Origin: Gemmatimonas sp.
GTDB lineage: Bacteria; Gemmatimonadota; Gemmatimonadetes; Gemmatimonadales; Gemmatimonadaceae
Reading direction: 5' to 3'
Length of the DNA stretch: 64,000 nt
Assembly: GCA_023910675.1 (NCBI GenBank)
Contig: JAAVWC010000005.1
Span: 1 to 64,000 of the forward strand
Part shown: one piece after another, positions 45,363-54,237 of the stretch
Layout: each line of letters starts with the position of its first letter
Position numbering within the stretch: the stretch's first letter is position 1
Notes under the pieces: model-generated
What the model saw: the letters and a program-made list of their open reading frames with translations, nothing else
What the model was told of the DNA's origin: nothing
Database searches by the model: none
Program-made: the position numbers and the translations under genes

Positions 45363-47051
45363 ATGTCCCTTCCCTTCCGTCTATCGTGGGCCGCCGCGCT
45401 GCTGCCTGCGCTGCTGCCTGCGCTGCTGCCTGCGCTGCTGCCTGCGCTGCTCGCTGCCCAGCGCGGCGTGCCGCGTACGTCGGTGGCCTCACCCGACGCC
45501 GAGATCTATCTCGTGCCGCTGTCGCTGCGCGGCGACACGGTGCGCGCGGGCAACCCCGTCAACCTCACGCGCCGGGCCGGCTACGACAATCAGCCCATGT
45601 TCACCCGGGACAGCCGAGCCATCTACTACACGGCCAACCTCGGCGATGGGCAGTCCGACATCTATCGCTTCGATCTGGGCACCGGGCTCACGCGCCCCGT
45701 ACAACGCACGCGCCCCGAAAGCGAATACTCGGCGGCGCCCATTCTTGGCGATACCGCTGCAGTGGCGGTGATTCGTGTGGAGGCCGACTCGACGCAGCGG
45801 TTGTGGCGCTTGCCACTCAACGGTGGTGCGCCGAGTGTGCTCATTGCCGATCTCAAGCCGGTGGGGTACTTCGCGCAGCCCAACGACTCCACGTGGGTCA
45901 CCTTTGTGTTGGGCACACCCGCCACCCTGCAGGTGGTACGCGCGGGGCAACCCGGCGCGGTGACGTTGGCGCGCGACATTGGGCGGTCGCTACACCGCAT
46001 TCCCGGCACGCGGTTCGTGAGCTTCGTGCAAAGGGGCACGCAGCCGTGGCAGGTGATGCGTCTCGATGTGAGCACCAACCGCATCGATACGCTCGTCGCG
46101 CTCCCCGAAGGCACTGAAGACATGACGTGGGTGGACAGCACCACCATGCTGGCCGGGCAGGGGACGACGTTGCTGCAGTGGACACGTGGGAGTGGGAGCA
46201 GTCGTACCGCCTGGCGTACCGTCGCCGACTTCAGCTACGCGCCGCTGCAACGCATTTCGCGGTTGGCCGTGAGTCCGTCGCGACAGTGGCTGGCCATGGT
46301 GGCCGAGTCGGCGCCACGCGGCAAGCAGGCGGCCAGCACCAGTGCGGCGGCGCGGGTGGTCGATCGCATCGATACCACACGCGTGCGTCGTGGCTTGGCG
46401 ATACTTGCCGCTGACAGCATGGAAGGGCGCCTCACCGGTTCGCCCGGTATGGAGCGCGCGGCGAACGGGGACTCCATCAACAATGGTGCCGACGACGACG
46501 CGTCGGGGAACATTGCGCTGTTGGAAATTGCGCGCGCGCTGCGCAACGGTCCGCGTCCCAAGCGCACCATTCGTTTCATGTCCATCACGGGTGAAGAGGT
46601 CGGTGGCTTTGGCACCCGCTGGTATCTACAGCATCCGCTGCTACCGCTCGCCAACACGGTGGTGGACCTCAACATCGAGATGATTGCGCATCCCGATTCC
46701 CTCGCGGGCGGTTTTGGCAAAGCGTGGTTGACGGGCTACGAACGGAGCACGCTGGGCGATCTGCTGGCCGACAACGGCATTCCGCTCGTGGCCGATCCGC
46801 GTCCGGGGCAGAGCTTCTTTACCCGCAGCGACAACGCCGCGTTTGCGCGCATCGGCATTCCGGCGCATTCGCTCTCTAGCTTCAATCTCGCGACGCCGTA
46901 TCACGATCCGCGCGACGAAGTGGGTGCGGTGAACGTGGCGCATATGGCACAGGTCATCGGCGCGACTGCCAAAGCGGTGCGTTTGCTGTCCGACGGTCCG
47001 CGTCCCGTGTGGCATCCAGGCGGGCAGCCGGAAGTGCGGCCGACGCGGTAG
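45363..47051 (+). CDS. Exported M28-type peptidase with part of the catalytic domain deleted
   Basis: A signal peptide with repeated LLPA units precedes a TolB-like propeller (about residues 40-320). The C-terminal M28 domain keeps NNGADDDASGNIALLEIARAL (zinc Asp) and MSITGEEVGGFGTRWYL (catalytic and zinc Glu), and near the end TPYHDPRDEVG (zinc His). The expected upstream segment with the first zinc ligand (an AHYDH-type motif) is absent: EGRLTGSPGMERAA joins directly to NGDSINNGADDD. An in-frame deletion of roughly a hundred residues is inferred. It may be catalytically dead or binding-only. Confidence 0.8.
   Translation: MSLPFRLSWAAALLPALLPALLPALLPALLAAQRGVPRTSVASPDAEIYLVPLSLRGDTVRAGNPVNLTRRAGYDNQPMFTRDSRAIYYTANLGDGQSDIYRFDLGTGLTRPVQRTRPESEYSAAPILGDTAAVAVIRVEADSTQRLWRLPLNGGAPSVLIADLKPVGYFAQPNDSTWVTFVLGTPATLQVVRAGQPGAVTLARDIGRSLHRIPGTRFVSFVQRGTQPWQVMRLDVSTNRIDTLVALPEGTEDMTWVDSTTMLAGQGTTLLQWTRGSGSSRTAWRTVADFSYAPLQRISRLAVSPSRQWLAMVAESAPRGKQAASTSAAARVVDRIDTTRVRRGLAILAADSMEGRLTGSPGMERAANGDSINNGADDDASGNIALLEIARALRNGPRPKRTIRFMSITGEEVGGFGTRWYLQHPLLPLANTVVDLNIEMIAHPDSLAGGFGKAWLTGYERSTLGDLLADNGIPLVADPRPGQSFFTRSDNAAFARIGIPAHSLSSFNLATPYHDPRDEVGAVNVAHMAQVIGATAKAVRLLSDGPRPVWHPGGQPEVRPTR
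45396..45451 (+). repeat. 12-bp tandem repeat in the signal peptide of the M28-like protein
   Basis: Four exact copies of GCGCTGCTGCCT and a partial fifth encode LLPA repeats in the hydrophobic core of the signal peptide. The 12-bp period keeps frame, so copy number would change only the core length. Confidence 0.9.
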
Positions 47052-47067
47052 TCAGTTTGTGCCGCAG

Positions 47068-47116
47068 AAAAAGGGGTCAGAGTCGTTTAACCGCAAAAAC
47101 GACTCTGACCCCTTTA
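47068..47116. repeat. REP/REPIN-like palindrome, paired copy 2
   Basis: AAAGGGGTCAGAGTCGTTT and AACGACTCTGACCCCTTT arms flank a short spacer; the arms are those of the 34872-34931 element. Confidence 0.88.
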
Positions 47117-47120
47117 ACCT

Positions 47121-47684
47121 TTAACTTGAGTCTGGGCCGAGCGCCTTGTGTGCCGCTGGTGGCGGTGCTGCAGGGAGAGCGTCGGCCGCAGGAGCTGGCG
47201 ATGGTACCGCGGCGCGCTCGGCGGCGCTGAGGGCCAGTTCCGCCACCGCCAGCTCCACCTCGGAGGCAAACTCCCGTGCCAGCTCGATGTCAGCGCTGCG
47301 CACAGGCAACACCAGTTCGGCCGGGTGTTCGAACGCAAAGCCGTCGTTGCCGACGAGTGGATCGAACGCTGAGAGGTCGCGCGCCGTAAGCACCAGCTCC
47401 CACCTGCGCCAAAACCAGCGCCCGCGGGACCTGACGCGTGCATCTCCCAGCTGATCCACCCGCACGGGGACAGAACGCATCCCATCGCGCTCGACATCGG
47501 TGCGAATCTCCACACCGACCTTCTGGATTTCCCGTTCGACCCGCCACTGCACGGTGAGGGTGGTCCCCTCGAGGTGCACGACGCCGTGGCGACGCTCTTC
47601 GGTGGTGGTCACCGTGCCATTGGCAATTACCTGGTGTTCACCGCTCACCTGAAACGGGAGCGCGGCAATGCGGGTGAAAGTCAT
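47121..47684 (-). CDS. Hypothetical protein with Ala/Pro-rich tail
   Basis: The 187-residue product has an N-terminal beta-rich part (IAALPFQVSGEHQVIANGTVT) and a low-complexity C-terminus (SPAPAADALPAAPPPAA). No family recognised. It ends immediately beside the REP-like element. The absence of a signal peptide suggests a cytoplasmic protein. Confidence 0.55.
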   Translation of the reverse strand: MTFTRIAALPFQVSGEHQVIANGTVTTTEERRHGVVHLEGTTLTVQWRVEREIQKVGVEIRTDVERDGMRSVPVRVDQLGDARVRSRGRWFWRRWELVLTARDLSAFDPLVGNDGFAFEHPAELVLPVRSADIELAREFASEVELAVAELALSAAERAAVPSPAPAADALPAAPPPAAHKALGPDSS

Positions 47685-47866
47685 GGGTGTGAACTAGCAT
47701 GAATTGCGGCCATCGCGCAACGCCCCCTTCAGCCACCTTTAGCCAATCGTGCGCCGCGAGGCGTGTGTGGTCCGCTGAGCATTCGTGCGGAAAACCGATC
47801 CGCGAGGCATGTTTGTCTGGAGCTACGCGCAAGCGCAACACTCGAAACGATTTCGTGGAGCGGCAT

Positions 47867-48358
47867 ATGGGCAAGTACACACTCAACGTGAACGGCACGT
47901 CCCGGAGCGTCGAGGTGGAATCCGACACACCGTTGTTGTGGGTGTTGCGCGATTCGCTGGAGCTCACCGGCACCAAGTTCGGCTGCGGCATCGCGCAATG
48001 CGGCGCCTGTACCGTACACGTGAACGGCGTGCCCACGCGATCCTGTCGCACACCGGTGTCCACCGTGGGCTCGGCGGCTGTGACCACGATTGAAGGCATC
48101 GACACGCCGCAGGCGCGCGCGCTGCAAGATGCGTGGTGCGAACTTGATGTGCCGCAGTGCGGCTACTGTCAGGGCGGACAGATTCTGGCGGCGGCGGCTT
48201 TGCTCAAGGCCAAGCCGCGTCCAACCGACGCCGATATCGACACGGCCATGGCGAGAAACGTGTGCCGCTGCGCGTCGTACACGCGCATTCGTGCCGGCAT
48301 CAAGCGCGCCGCCGAGTTGGCCGCGACGACGACTCCAGCCAACGGGAAGCGCGAATGA
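47867..48358 (+). CDS. 2Fe-2S subunit of molybdenum hydroxylase (IorA-type)
   Basis: The product has two [2Fe-2S] sites: FGCGIAQCGACTVHVNG (plant-type, about residue 45) and CGYCQGGQI with NVCRCASYTRI (about residues 103-140). It matches the small subunit of isoquinoline 1-oxidoreductase/aldehyde dehydrogenase-type enzymes. The partner large subunit overlaps by ATGA. ATG at 47867 follows TGGAG. It passes electrons from the molybdenum site; the acceptor is not encoded here. Confidence 0.92.
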   Translation: MGKYTLNVNGTSRSVEVESDTPLLWVLRDSLELTGTKFGCGIAQCGACTVHVNGVPTRSCRTPVSTVGSAAVTTIEGIDTPQARALQDAWCELDVPQCGYCQGGQILAAAALLKAKPRPTDADIDTAMARNVCRCASYTRIRAGIKRAAELAATTTPANGKRE

Positions 48359-50481
48359 CGCACCAACAGATTGATCGACGCCAGTTCATCAAGATCAGTG
48401 GGCTGGTGGGCGGCGGGTTGATGGTCGCGAGTGCGCTGGATACCGCAGAGGCGATGGCCTCGAGTACGGCGGCGCTCGCACCTGCTGCGGACTTTGCCCC
48501 CAACGTGTTCGTGAGCATCGCGCCGAGCGGCGCTGTCACGCTCATCGCGCCCAACTCGGAGATGGGGCAGGGAATCAAGACGTCGCTCCCCATGATCATC
48601 GCCGAAGAGCTCGATGTGAAATGGGAGCAGGTGACCGTCGTGCAGGGCGACTTGAATCCGGCGTATGGTCGTCAGTTCAGCGTGGGGAGCGGAAGTACGG
48701 TCGCGAACTATATGGCGATGCGTCGTGCCGGCGCTGCTGCACGGGCCGTGCTCGTGGAAGCTGCGGCGCAAGAGTGGAAGGTGAGCACGAGCGAGTGCAC
48801 CACCGCAGACGGTATGGTGATGCATGCGACATCAAACCGAAAGGCATCGTATGGCGCACTCGCCACCAAGGCCGCGCAGCTGCAGCCTCCCGCCAACCTG
48901 ACGCTCAAGGATCCGAGCACGTTCAAGTTGCTCGGCACCCGCATCGCGGGCGTCGACAACAGACAGATCGTGAAGGGTGTGCCGCTCTTTGGCATTGATG
49001 TGAAGCTGCCGGGTATGCTCTACGCGACGTATACCAAGTGTCCGGTGTTCGGTGGTGAAGTGGGGAGCGCGAACCTCGATGAAGTGAAAGCCAAACCCGG
49101 CGTGCGCGATGCGTTCGTGCTGAGTGGCGTTGCGGGGCTGCCATCGGGTGTGGCGGTGGTGGCGGATTCCACGTGGAATGCGTTCAGCGCGACGAAAGCG
49201 CTCAAGGTGCAGTGGAACGAAGGGGCGCAGGTATCGCAGAGCAGCGCGGACATGGCTGCGCAAGCGGTGACGCTGGCCAAGGCCAACGGTCCGGCTTCAC
49301 TGCCGTCTGGCGCGAAGGCTGTCGAAGCGGTGTATCACTATCCGTTTCTCGCGCACGCCACGCTCGAACCACAGAACTGCACCGCGTGGTTCAAGGATGG
49401 TGTAATGGAGATGTGGACGCCGACGCAAATTCCGGCCACGGGCCAGGGGCTCGTGACGAAGGGGCTGGGGCTCGCCGCGAAAGACGTGAAGGTGCACATC
49501 ACGCGACTGGGTGGCGGCTTTGGCCGACGTGGCAGCAACGAGTTTTCCCTCGAAGCAGCGGCAATCGCCAAGCGACTAGCGGGCACACCCATCAAACTCA
49601 CCTGGACGCGCGAACAGGATTTTGCGCACGACAACTATCGGTCGAACGGCTGGCATTTCTTTTCGGCCGGACTCGATAGCGCCGGGAAAGTGGTCGCGCT
49701 CAACGACGAGTTCGTCAAAATACAGGGCGGACCGGGCGACATGTCGGCTACCGGTTTTCCGTTCAATGCCATTCCAGGGTCGGCGGTGCGGTCGAGCAAA
49801 CTGCGCGGTGGCATTCCCACAGGTTTTTGGCGTGCGCCTGGTGACAACGGCAACGTGTGGGCCACGCAGTGCTTCATGGATGAACTCGCGCATGCGGCCG
49901 GCAAGGAACCGCTCGCGTTTACGCTCGACATGCTCGCCACTGTGCCGGCATCGCCGCGTTTTGACGCCGGCAAGATGACGGCGGTGTTGAAGCTCGCCAC
50001 TGAAAAAGCGAACTGGGGTCAAACACGTCCGCGCGGCGAGGGGCAGGGCTTCGCCATCTGTTTCGCGAACAGTGCGTACGTGGCGATTGTGGCCGACGTG
50101 GCGGTGAGCAAAGCGGGCGAGCTGACGATCAAGAAGCTCACCGCCGCCGTTGACGCGGGCACGATTGTGAACGTGAGCGGCGCCGAGGCGCAGGTGCAGG
50201 GCTCGATGCTCGATGGCATCAGCGCGGCGTGGTTTCAGAAAGTGACGATCGAGCGCGGTGCGGCGGCGCAGACGAACTTCAACAAGTATCCCATGCTGCG
50301 CATGCAGCATGCGCCGCCGGTGGTCGATGTGCATTTCATCAAGTCGTCGGCACCGCCAACGGGGCTTGGTGAGCCGGCACTGCCGCCAGCTGCGCCCGCG
50401 GTATGCAACGCGATCTTTGCCGCGACGGGGAAGCGGATTCGCACGTTGCCCATTGCGGATGAGTCACTCAAGTGGGCGTAG
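48355..50481 (+). CDS. Molybdopterin-binding subunit of molybdenum hydroxylase (IorB-type)
   Basis: A Tat signal (DRRQFIKISGLVGGGLMVASAL) directs export. The body has IAPNSEMGQGIKTSLPMI (cofactor binding), ITRLGGGFGRRGSNEFSLE and the C-terminal GLGEPALPPAAPAVCNAIF, with the active-site Glu in GLGEPAL. All key motifs of the aldehyde oxidase-like large subunit are intact. With the small subunit it forms a periplasmic oxidoreductase; the substrate (aldehyde or N-heterocycle) cannot be read from sequence. Confidence 0.92.
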   Translation: MTHQQIDRRQFIKISGLVGGGLMVASALDTAEAMASSTAALAPAADFAPNVFVSIAPSGAVTLIAPNSEMGQGIKTSLPMIIAEELDVKWEQVTVVQGDLNPAYGRQFSVGSGSTVANYMAMRRAGAAARAVLVEAAAQEWKVSTSECTTADGMVMHATSNRKASYGALATKAAQLQPPANLTLKDPSTFKLLGTRIAGVDNRQIVKGVPLFGIDVKLPGMLYATYTKCPVFGGEVGSANLDEVKAKPGVRDAFVLSGVAGLPSGVAVVADSTWNAFSATKALKVQWNEGAQVSQSSADMAAQAVTLAKANGPASLPSGAKAVEAVYHYPFLAHATLEPQNCTAWFKDGVMEMWTPTQIPATGQGLVTKGLGLAAKDVKVHITRLGGGFGRRGSNEFSLEAAAIAKRLAGTPIKLTWTREQDFAHDNYRSNGWHFFSAGLDSAGKVVALNDEFVKIQGGPGDMSATGFPFNAIPGSAVRSSKLRGGIPTGFWRAPGDNGNVWATQCFMDELAHAAGKEPLAFTLDMLATVPASPRFDAGKMTAVLKLATEKANWGQTRPRGEGQGFAICFANSAYVAIVADVAVSKAGELTIKKLTAAVDAGTIVNVSGAEAQVQGSMLDGISAAWFQKVTIERGAAAQTNFNKYPMLRMQHAPPVVDVHFIKSSAPPTGLGEPALPPAAPAVCNAIFAATGKRIRTLPIADESLKWA

Positions 50482-50519
50482 CCGCCGCCGTAGCCGTCCT
50501 GTCGATGGTCGCGACCCAC

Positions 50520-50581
50520 AAAAGGGGTCAGAGTCGTTGCGCGCACGTTCAACAAGTCGGCAAAACGACTCTGACCCCTTT
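50520..50581. repeat. REP/REPIN-like palindrome, paired copy 3
   Basis: AAAAGGGGTCAGAGTCG and CGACTCTGACCCCTTT arms with a 27-base interior. It lies just after the molybdopterin subunit gene and before the convergent S41 gene. Confidence 0.88.
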
Positions 50582-50653
50582 GGCAATCGCTCTCCGCCCT
50601 GTGGGGGACGTTCGGCGAGACCAGCCGCAGCCGGCTGATCTTCAGCTGACGTC

Positions 50654-50678
50654 GCCCGGCGCGCCGGTGGCGCCGGGC
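50654..50678. terminator. Hairpin between convergent genes
   Basis: GCCCGGCGC and GCGCCGGGC (9 bp, perfect) flank 7 bases, between the molybdenum hydroxylase operon and the S41 peptidase gene. A T-rich tract lies to the right (CTATTTCTTCC). Possible shared terminator. Confidence 0.6.
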
Positions 50679-50690
50679 AGCTGGGCAAGT

Positions 50691-52235
50691 CTATTTCTTC
50701 CTGCCTGACGTGCGTCGTCGCATCACGTCTGCCTCGATCATGCGTTGGAACGCGGCAGTCGACCACTCGAGTTCGCGCAGCTCCATGGCCGGCGTGTAGA
50801 CGACACCGGCCCCACGCGGTCTGTGTACCCACACCTTGTTGGGGATGATGACGCTGGCCAACCCTGACGCTACTTCCCGAATTCGCACCTCCATATACGG
50901 AGAGTCGCCCGAGCCGGGAGCACCGATCAGCACCGTGTTGGGAAAGCGGGCGAATACATCCAACGCATCGTTGCACGCGCTGGCACACTGGCCCGGAACG
51001 ATGACATAGACCGGCGTGCGCAATGTCGGCGGATCCGTTGGCAGATCGGCGGCGACAGCCGACGACACCGGCGTATCATTGCGCTCGACATGAAAGGTAT
51101 CGCCGCGGGCTGCAGCGTTTGTGAGCGCGACGCCGAGTGAATCCCACTCGGTCGCGATGTCCGGCCGACCCTGTTCGCGCATTTGGCGCGCCGCGGTAAC
51201 GACGTACGCCGCATTCTCGGCGGAGCTTCGCCACCAGATTTCGACGTTGGCGAAGTACGCCCGCATCTGTCGCCGCACACGATCCTCGCCCCAGAGACAT
51301 GCCGCGACCTGCCGACTCCACTCGGACGACCCGCCCTGGTTGCCGCGCAGGTCGAGCACGATCGCGTCGGCGGCAAGAAGGTCGTTCCGTTTGGCAGTGA
51401 GCTGGCTGAACGCGTTTCTGTACGCGGTGATTTCTGCCGTGTCGGGGCTGAACGTTGGCATCGCCATCCAGAACAGCTTTGCGCGTGGCTCCGTCAAACC
51501 AATCGGGAGTGTTTCGCCGTTGTAGGCGCGAGAAAAAAGCGCCAGCGTTGTCGAGTCCCGATCACGCCAGACGAGTTGGATCGTCGTCGTCTTGCCGTTG
51601 GCCCGAAACTGGCATGCGCGTGGTGGAGCAATGAATGGATTACGTCGGTCCACGAACACTGATCGCGCGCGAACCCACCATTCGCCAGCCTCGCCCTCTC
51701 GGCCTTGGAACGCAAAGACGTTGCGACGGATGAGCGTGCGAATAGGCACCCCATCACACCCTACGACTTCTGCGCCGACCGATGGCCCCCCGTCGTAAGT
51801 GGCATACACGCGGAGTGCATTGCCGCGCCACACGGTGATGAAACCCGGCCACCTGGAGGGCAGGGATCCGCTTGATAAGGCAAAAGCGCCGGCGTGCCCG
51901 TCCTGAATGACACTCGAGAATCGGGCGATGACGGCGCTGTAGCTTGCTGCGTCCGTAACGCGCGGCAGCATCGCGCGCGCCGTGTCGCGAGCCGCGTTCA
52001 ACCGACCGGGGAAGTACTTGTTGAACGGATCGTGCATGCCCGGGTGATTCTTCACCGACAGCTCGTACGCCTCTTCGATGTCCTGTCGCGCCGCGCCTTG
52101 CCACGCCGCGGGTGTCGACGGTGCCGGCGGTGTCGGACGCGATGTTTGCGCAAGCGCGAGGCGAGGCGCTGCGAGCTGCGCAACGCAAAGGGCACTCAGG
52201 GTGAGTGCACGCGAATGATCGGAGAATGTGCGCAT
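50691..52235 (-). CDS. S41-family peptidase, exported (first of two)
   Basis: A signal peptide (LSALCVAQLAAPRLALAQ) precedes a domain with QDGHAGAFAL and VGAEVVGCDGVPI (PDZ-like). The S41 core has ADAIVLDLRGNQGGSSEW and the nucleophile Ser in VPGQCASACNDALDVF (about residue 430). The catalytic Lys region follows. About 514 residues. A paralogue lies at 54238-55812. ATG at 52235 is used; the frame reads further upstream but has no signal there. Confidence 0.87.
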   Translation of the reverse strand: MRTFSDHSRALTLSALCVAQLAAPRLALAQTSRPTPPAPSTPAAWQGAARQDIEEAYELSVKNHPGMHDPFNKYFPGRLNAARDTARAMLPRVTDAASYSAVIARFSSVIQDGHAGAFALSSGSLPSRWPGFITVWRGNALRVYATYDGGPSVGAEVVGCDGVPIRTLIRRNVFAFQGREGEAGEWWVRARSVFVDRRNPFIAPPRACQFRANGKTTTIQLVWRDRDSTTLALFSRAYNGETLPIGLTEPRAKLFWMAMPTFSPDTAEITAYRNAFSQLTAKRNDLLAADAIVLDLRGNQGGSSEWSRQVAACLWGEDRVRRQMRAYFANVEIWWRSSAENAAYVVTAARQMREQGRPDIATEWDSLGVALTNAAARGDTFHVERNDTPVSSAVAADLPTDPPTLRTPVYVIVPGQCASACNDALDVFARFPNTVLIGAPGSGDSPYMEVRIREVASGLASVIIPNKVWVHRPRGAGVVYTPAMELRELEWSTAAFQRMIEADVMRRRTSGRKK

Positions 52236-52486
52236 CAGATTCCACTCGTGATGATGGTAGCCTGCTGAGGGACATGTCTGGACGGGGCAGTCCGCTCTTC
52301 CGTTGGTCCCATTCCATTCGACTTTCGGCAGCGCACAATGGTTTGAAGGGGTAAACGCCCATTGAGTCGGCACGTGCGGCGCGACGCCAGCGATGCGCAT
52401 CGCCGGGCATTCTTGCATTCACTCTCATTTGCGTCGAGCATGGCGGGCGGCAGCCACCGCGTCGCGACTCCCGCCCCCCCGATGGC

Positions 52487-52777
52487 TACTTCATGGAATT
52501 GAGCCCGAACATGTTCCCCTCAGTGTCCATGCAGAGGGCCACCCAGCCGAACTGTCCGATGGAAAACTTGGGACGCACGAGCGTGCGGCGCCTTCACCAG
52601 GGCCCCGGCGGCTCCGTCTGCCTGCATGTTGCCGGGGAAGCTCCGCATGACCGTTTCACCGGTGGGGTCACCCATGGGCTCCAGCGGCTGCTGGAACACC
52701 GTTTCGTAGAATTTCGCGGCCCGATCCAGGTCGTCCACGTACAGGTCGAACCAGCCAATCGCGTTGTGCATCGTCAT
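52487..52777 (-). pseudogene. VOC-family (glyoxalase-like) protein with internal deletion
   Basis: The start is typical (AIGWFDLYVDDLDRAAKFYE), then MRSFPGNMQADGAAGALV. After ALVKAP the frame breaks and about 25 expected residues are missing; the end KFSIGQFGWVALCMDTEG and NMFGLNSMK continues in a different frame to the stop at 52487. It is a decayed dioxygenase-fold or glyoxalase-like gene. Confidence 0.75.
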
Positions 52778-52862
52778 CGCCAAGTCTCCAAAGGGTTCAG
52801 GTGGAGTTGGGAGGCTAATCAGCGTGCACGGCGCGGTATCGTACAAATCGGACGTGTCGCGA

Positions 52863-53641
52863 TCAGTCGCTGTGCGATGAGCCGCCGAAGCGTTTGCGGA
52901 ACTGCACGGGTGTGTATCCGGTGGCATCCCGAAAAGCGTGGATGAAGTGCGCCTGATCGGCGTACAGGTCGAGATAGTGCTTTCGGAACGATTGCTGTAC
53001 GCGCAACACCTTGAGCAGGTCGTGCGGGGCAAATCCCGTCTGCCGCTTGAGGGTGCGCTGCAGCTGCCTGGGGGTCACCCCCACGAGCGTCGCCATGTCG
53101 GCCACGGTCCGAATGGCATGCAACTGCGACAGAATCCGCGCTGTGACGGGGTTGGGAACCACGTATTGCTGCGCGACGCACCATCGCACCAGGGTGGCCA
53201 GGTGGTGTGTGGCGTCGGGGAACGCGAGCCCCGCGCGCTTTGCGTTTGTTGCGACGAGCGGGAGCGCCCCCTGATACGGCGTGCCCACGTAGCGGTCGGT
53301 GAGTTCGTCACCGCCGCCGTGCCACGCCCCCGGAAAGAGCTGTACGCCCACATAGTGAAACACCGTGCCAAGATTGAGCGTGGTGGCCGATGTGTGCAGT
53401 GCCGTAATACCGGCAATAGCGGGGGCCAGTCGATTGAACAGCAGGTTCACGCACGCGTCGGGGAGCGCGTGATATGGAAATCTTCTGATAAGTCGGTGAT
53501 GGTGCGCAGCTCCCAGAAGCAGTGCACGACGCCCGCCAGATCATGCGGGGGCGGTAGCTCCGTGTAGCGCACCGACGCGTCCCGAATTGGGAAACCATCG
53601 GGGACCGGGGCGTAGCTGTTGGTGGGAGGTGACTTGGGCAT
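52863..53641 (-). pseudogene. AraC-family regulator, frameshifted
   Basis: The N-terminal part (MPKSPPTNSYAPVPDGF through LSEDF) is in one frame; from about 53480 (ALPDACVNLLFNRL) it continues in another to 52863. The C-terminal DNA-binding part has VADMATLVGVTPRQLQRTLKRQTG (first HTH) and FRDATGYTPVQFRKRFG (second HTH). A single base restores it. It is upstream of the VOC gene in the same direction and may have regulated it. Confidence 0.8.
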
Positions 53642-53714
53642 ACGCTCGTAAACTGTGGTGTCGACGACACGGCCGACATCCTCGCCCTTCTGCCGGCCTC
53701 TTGCTCTTTGACCC

Positions 53715-53732
53715 CACGACTCTGACCCCTTT
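53715..53732. repeat. REP-like half palindrome (single copy)
   Basis: CGACTCTGACCCCTTTT is present without its partner arm. It lies next to the HigA remnant. Confidence 0.7.
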
Positions 53733-53738
53733 TGCTCC

Positions 53739-54029
53739 GTGGTGGCACGCAAGCTGACCCAGCTCAATCGGGGACGCGACTTACGAGAACTGGCGATACT
53801 GCCTGGTCATCGTTTGGAAGCGCTGAAGGGCGCCTTTCCGCGCCTGAACGAAGCGATCAACGCCAAGCGGAGCGTCACGCCCGCTACCGCGCTGCGCCTC
53901 GCCGAGGTGACGGGCATGAGTGCCGACTTCTGGCTCGGCCTGCAACAGGACTGAGATCTGTGGCACGTGCTCCGGTCGAAGGAGGCCGCAGTGATCGCGC
54001 GCCTGAAGCCGTCGCCCCGCGCCGGGTGA
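53739..54029 (+). pseudogene. HigA-like antitoxin remnant with in-frame stop
   Basis: The frame reads NEAINAKRSVTPATALRLAEVTGMSADFWLGLQQD, a characteristic HigA C-terminal half, then TGA where a Trp is expected, followed in frame by DLWHVLRSKEAAVIARLKP. The N-terminal part of a normal HigA is missing and no toxin is adjacent. It is a relic of a higBA pair. A GTG at 53739 would be the only start. Confidence 0.7.
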
Positions 54030-54237
54030 TCATCTTTTCGGCTGTTCACCTGTGACTGGTCGCGGCTGCTACGGCTGGATCCCCGTCACCACCGGCAGCA
54101 CGATCTTCGACGCGTTCCCCTCACTGCTCGCCAAAGGCAAGTGGCGTTTCTCAAACCATAAGCCTGACGCGGGAGTCCAATCCGCGAGTCGCTGGGTTGT
54201 TCGAAATCCAGCGTGTCCATTTCCAGGGAGACTAGCG

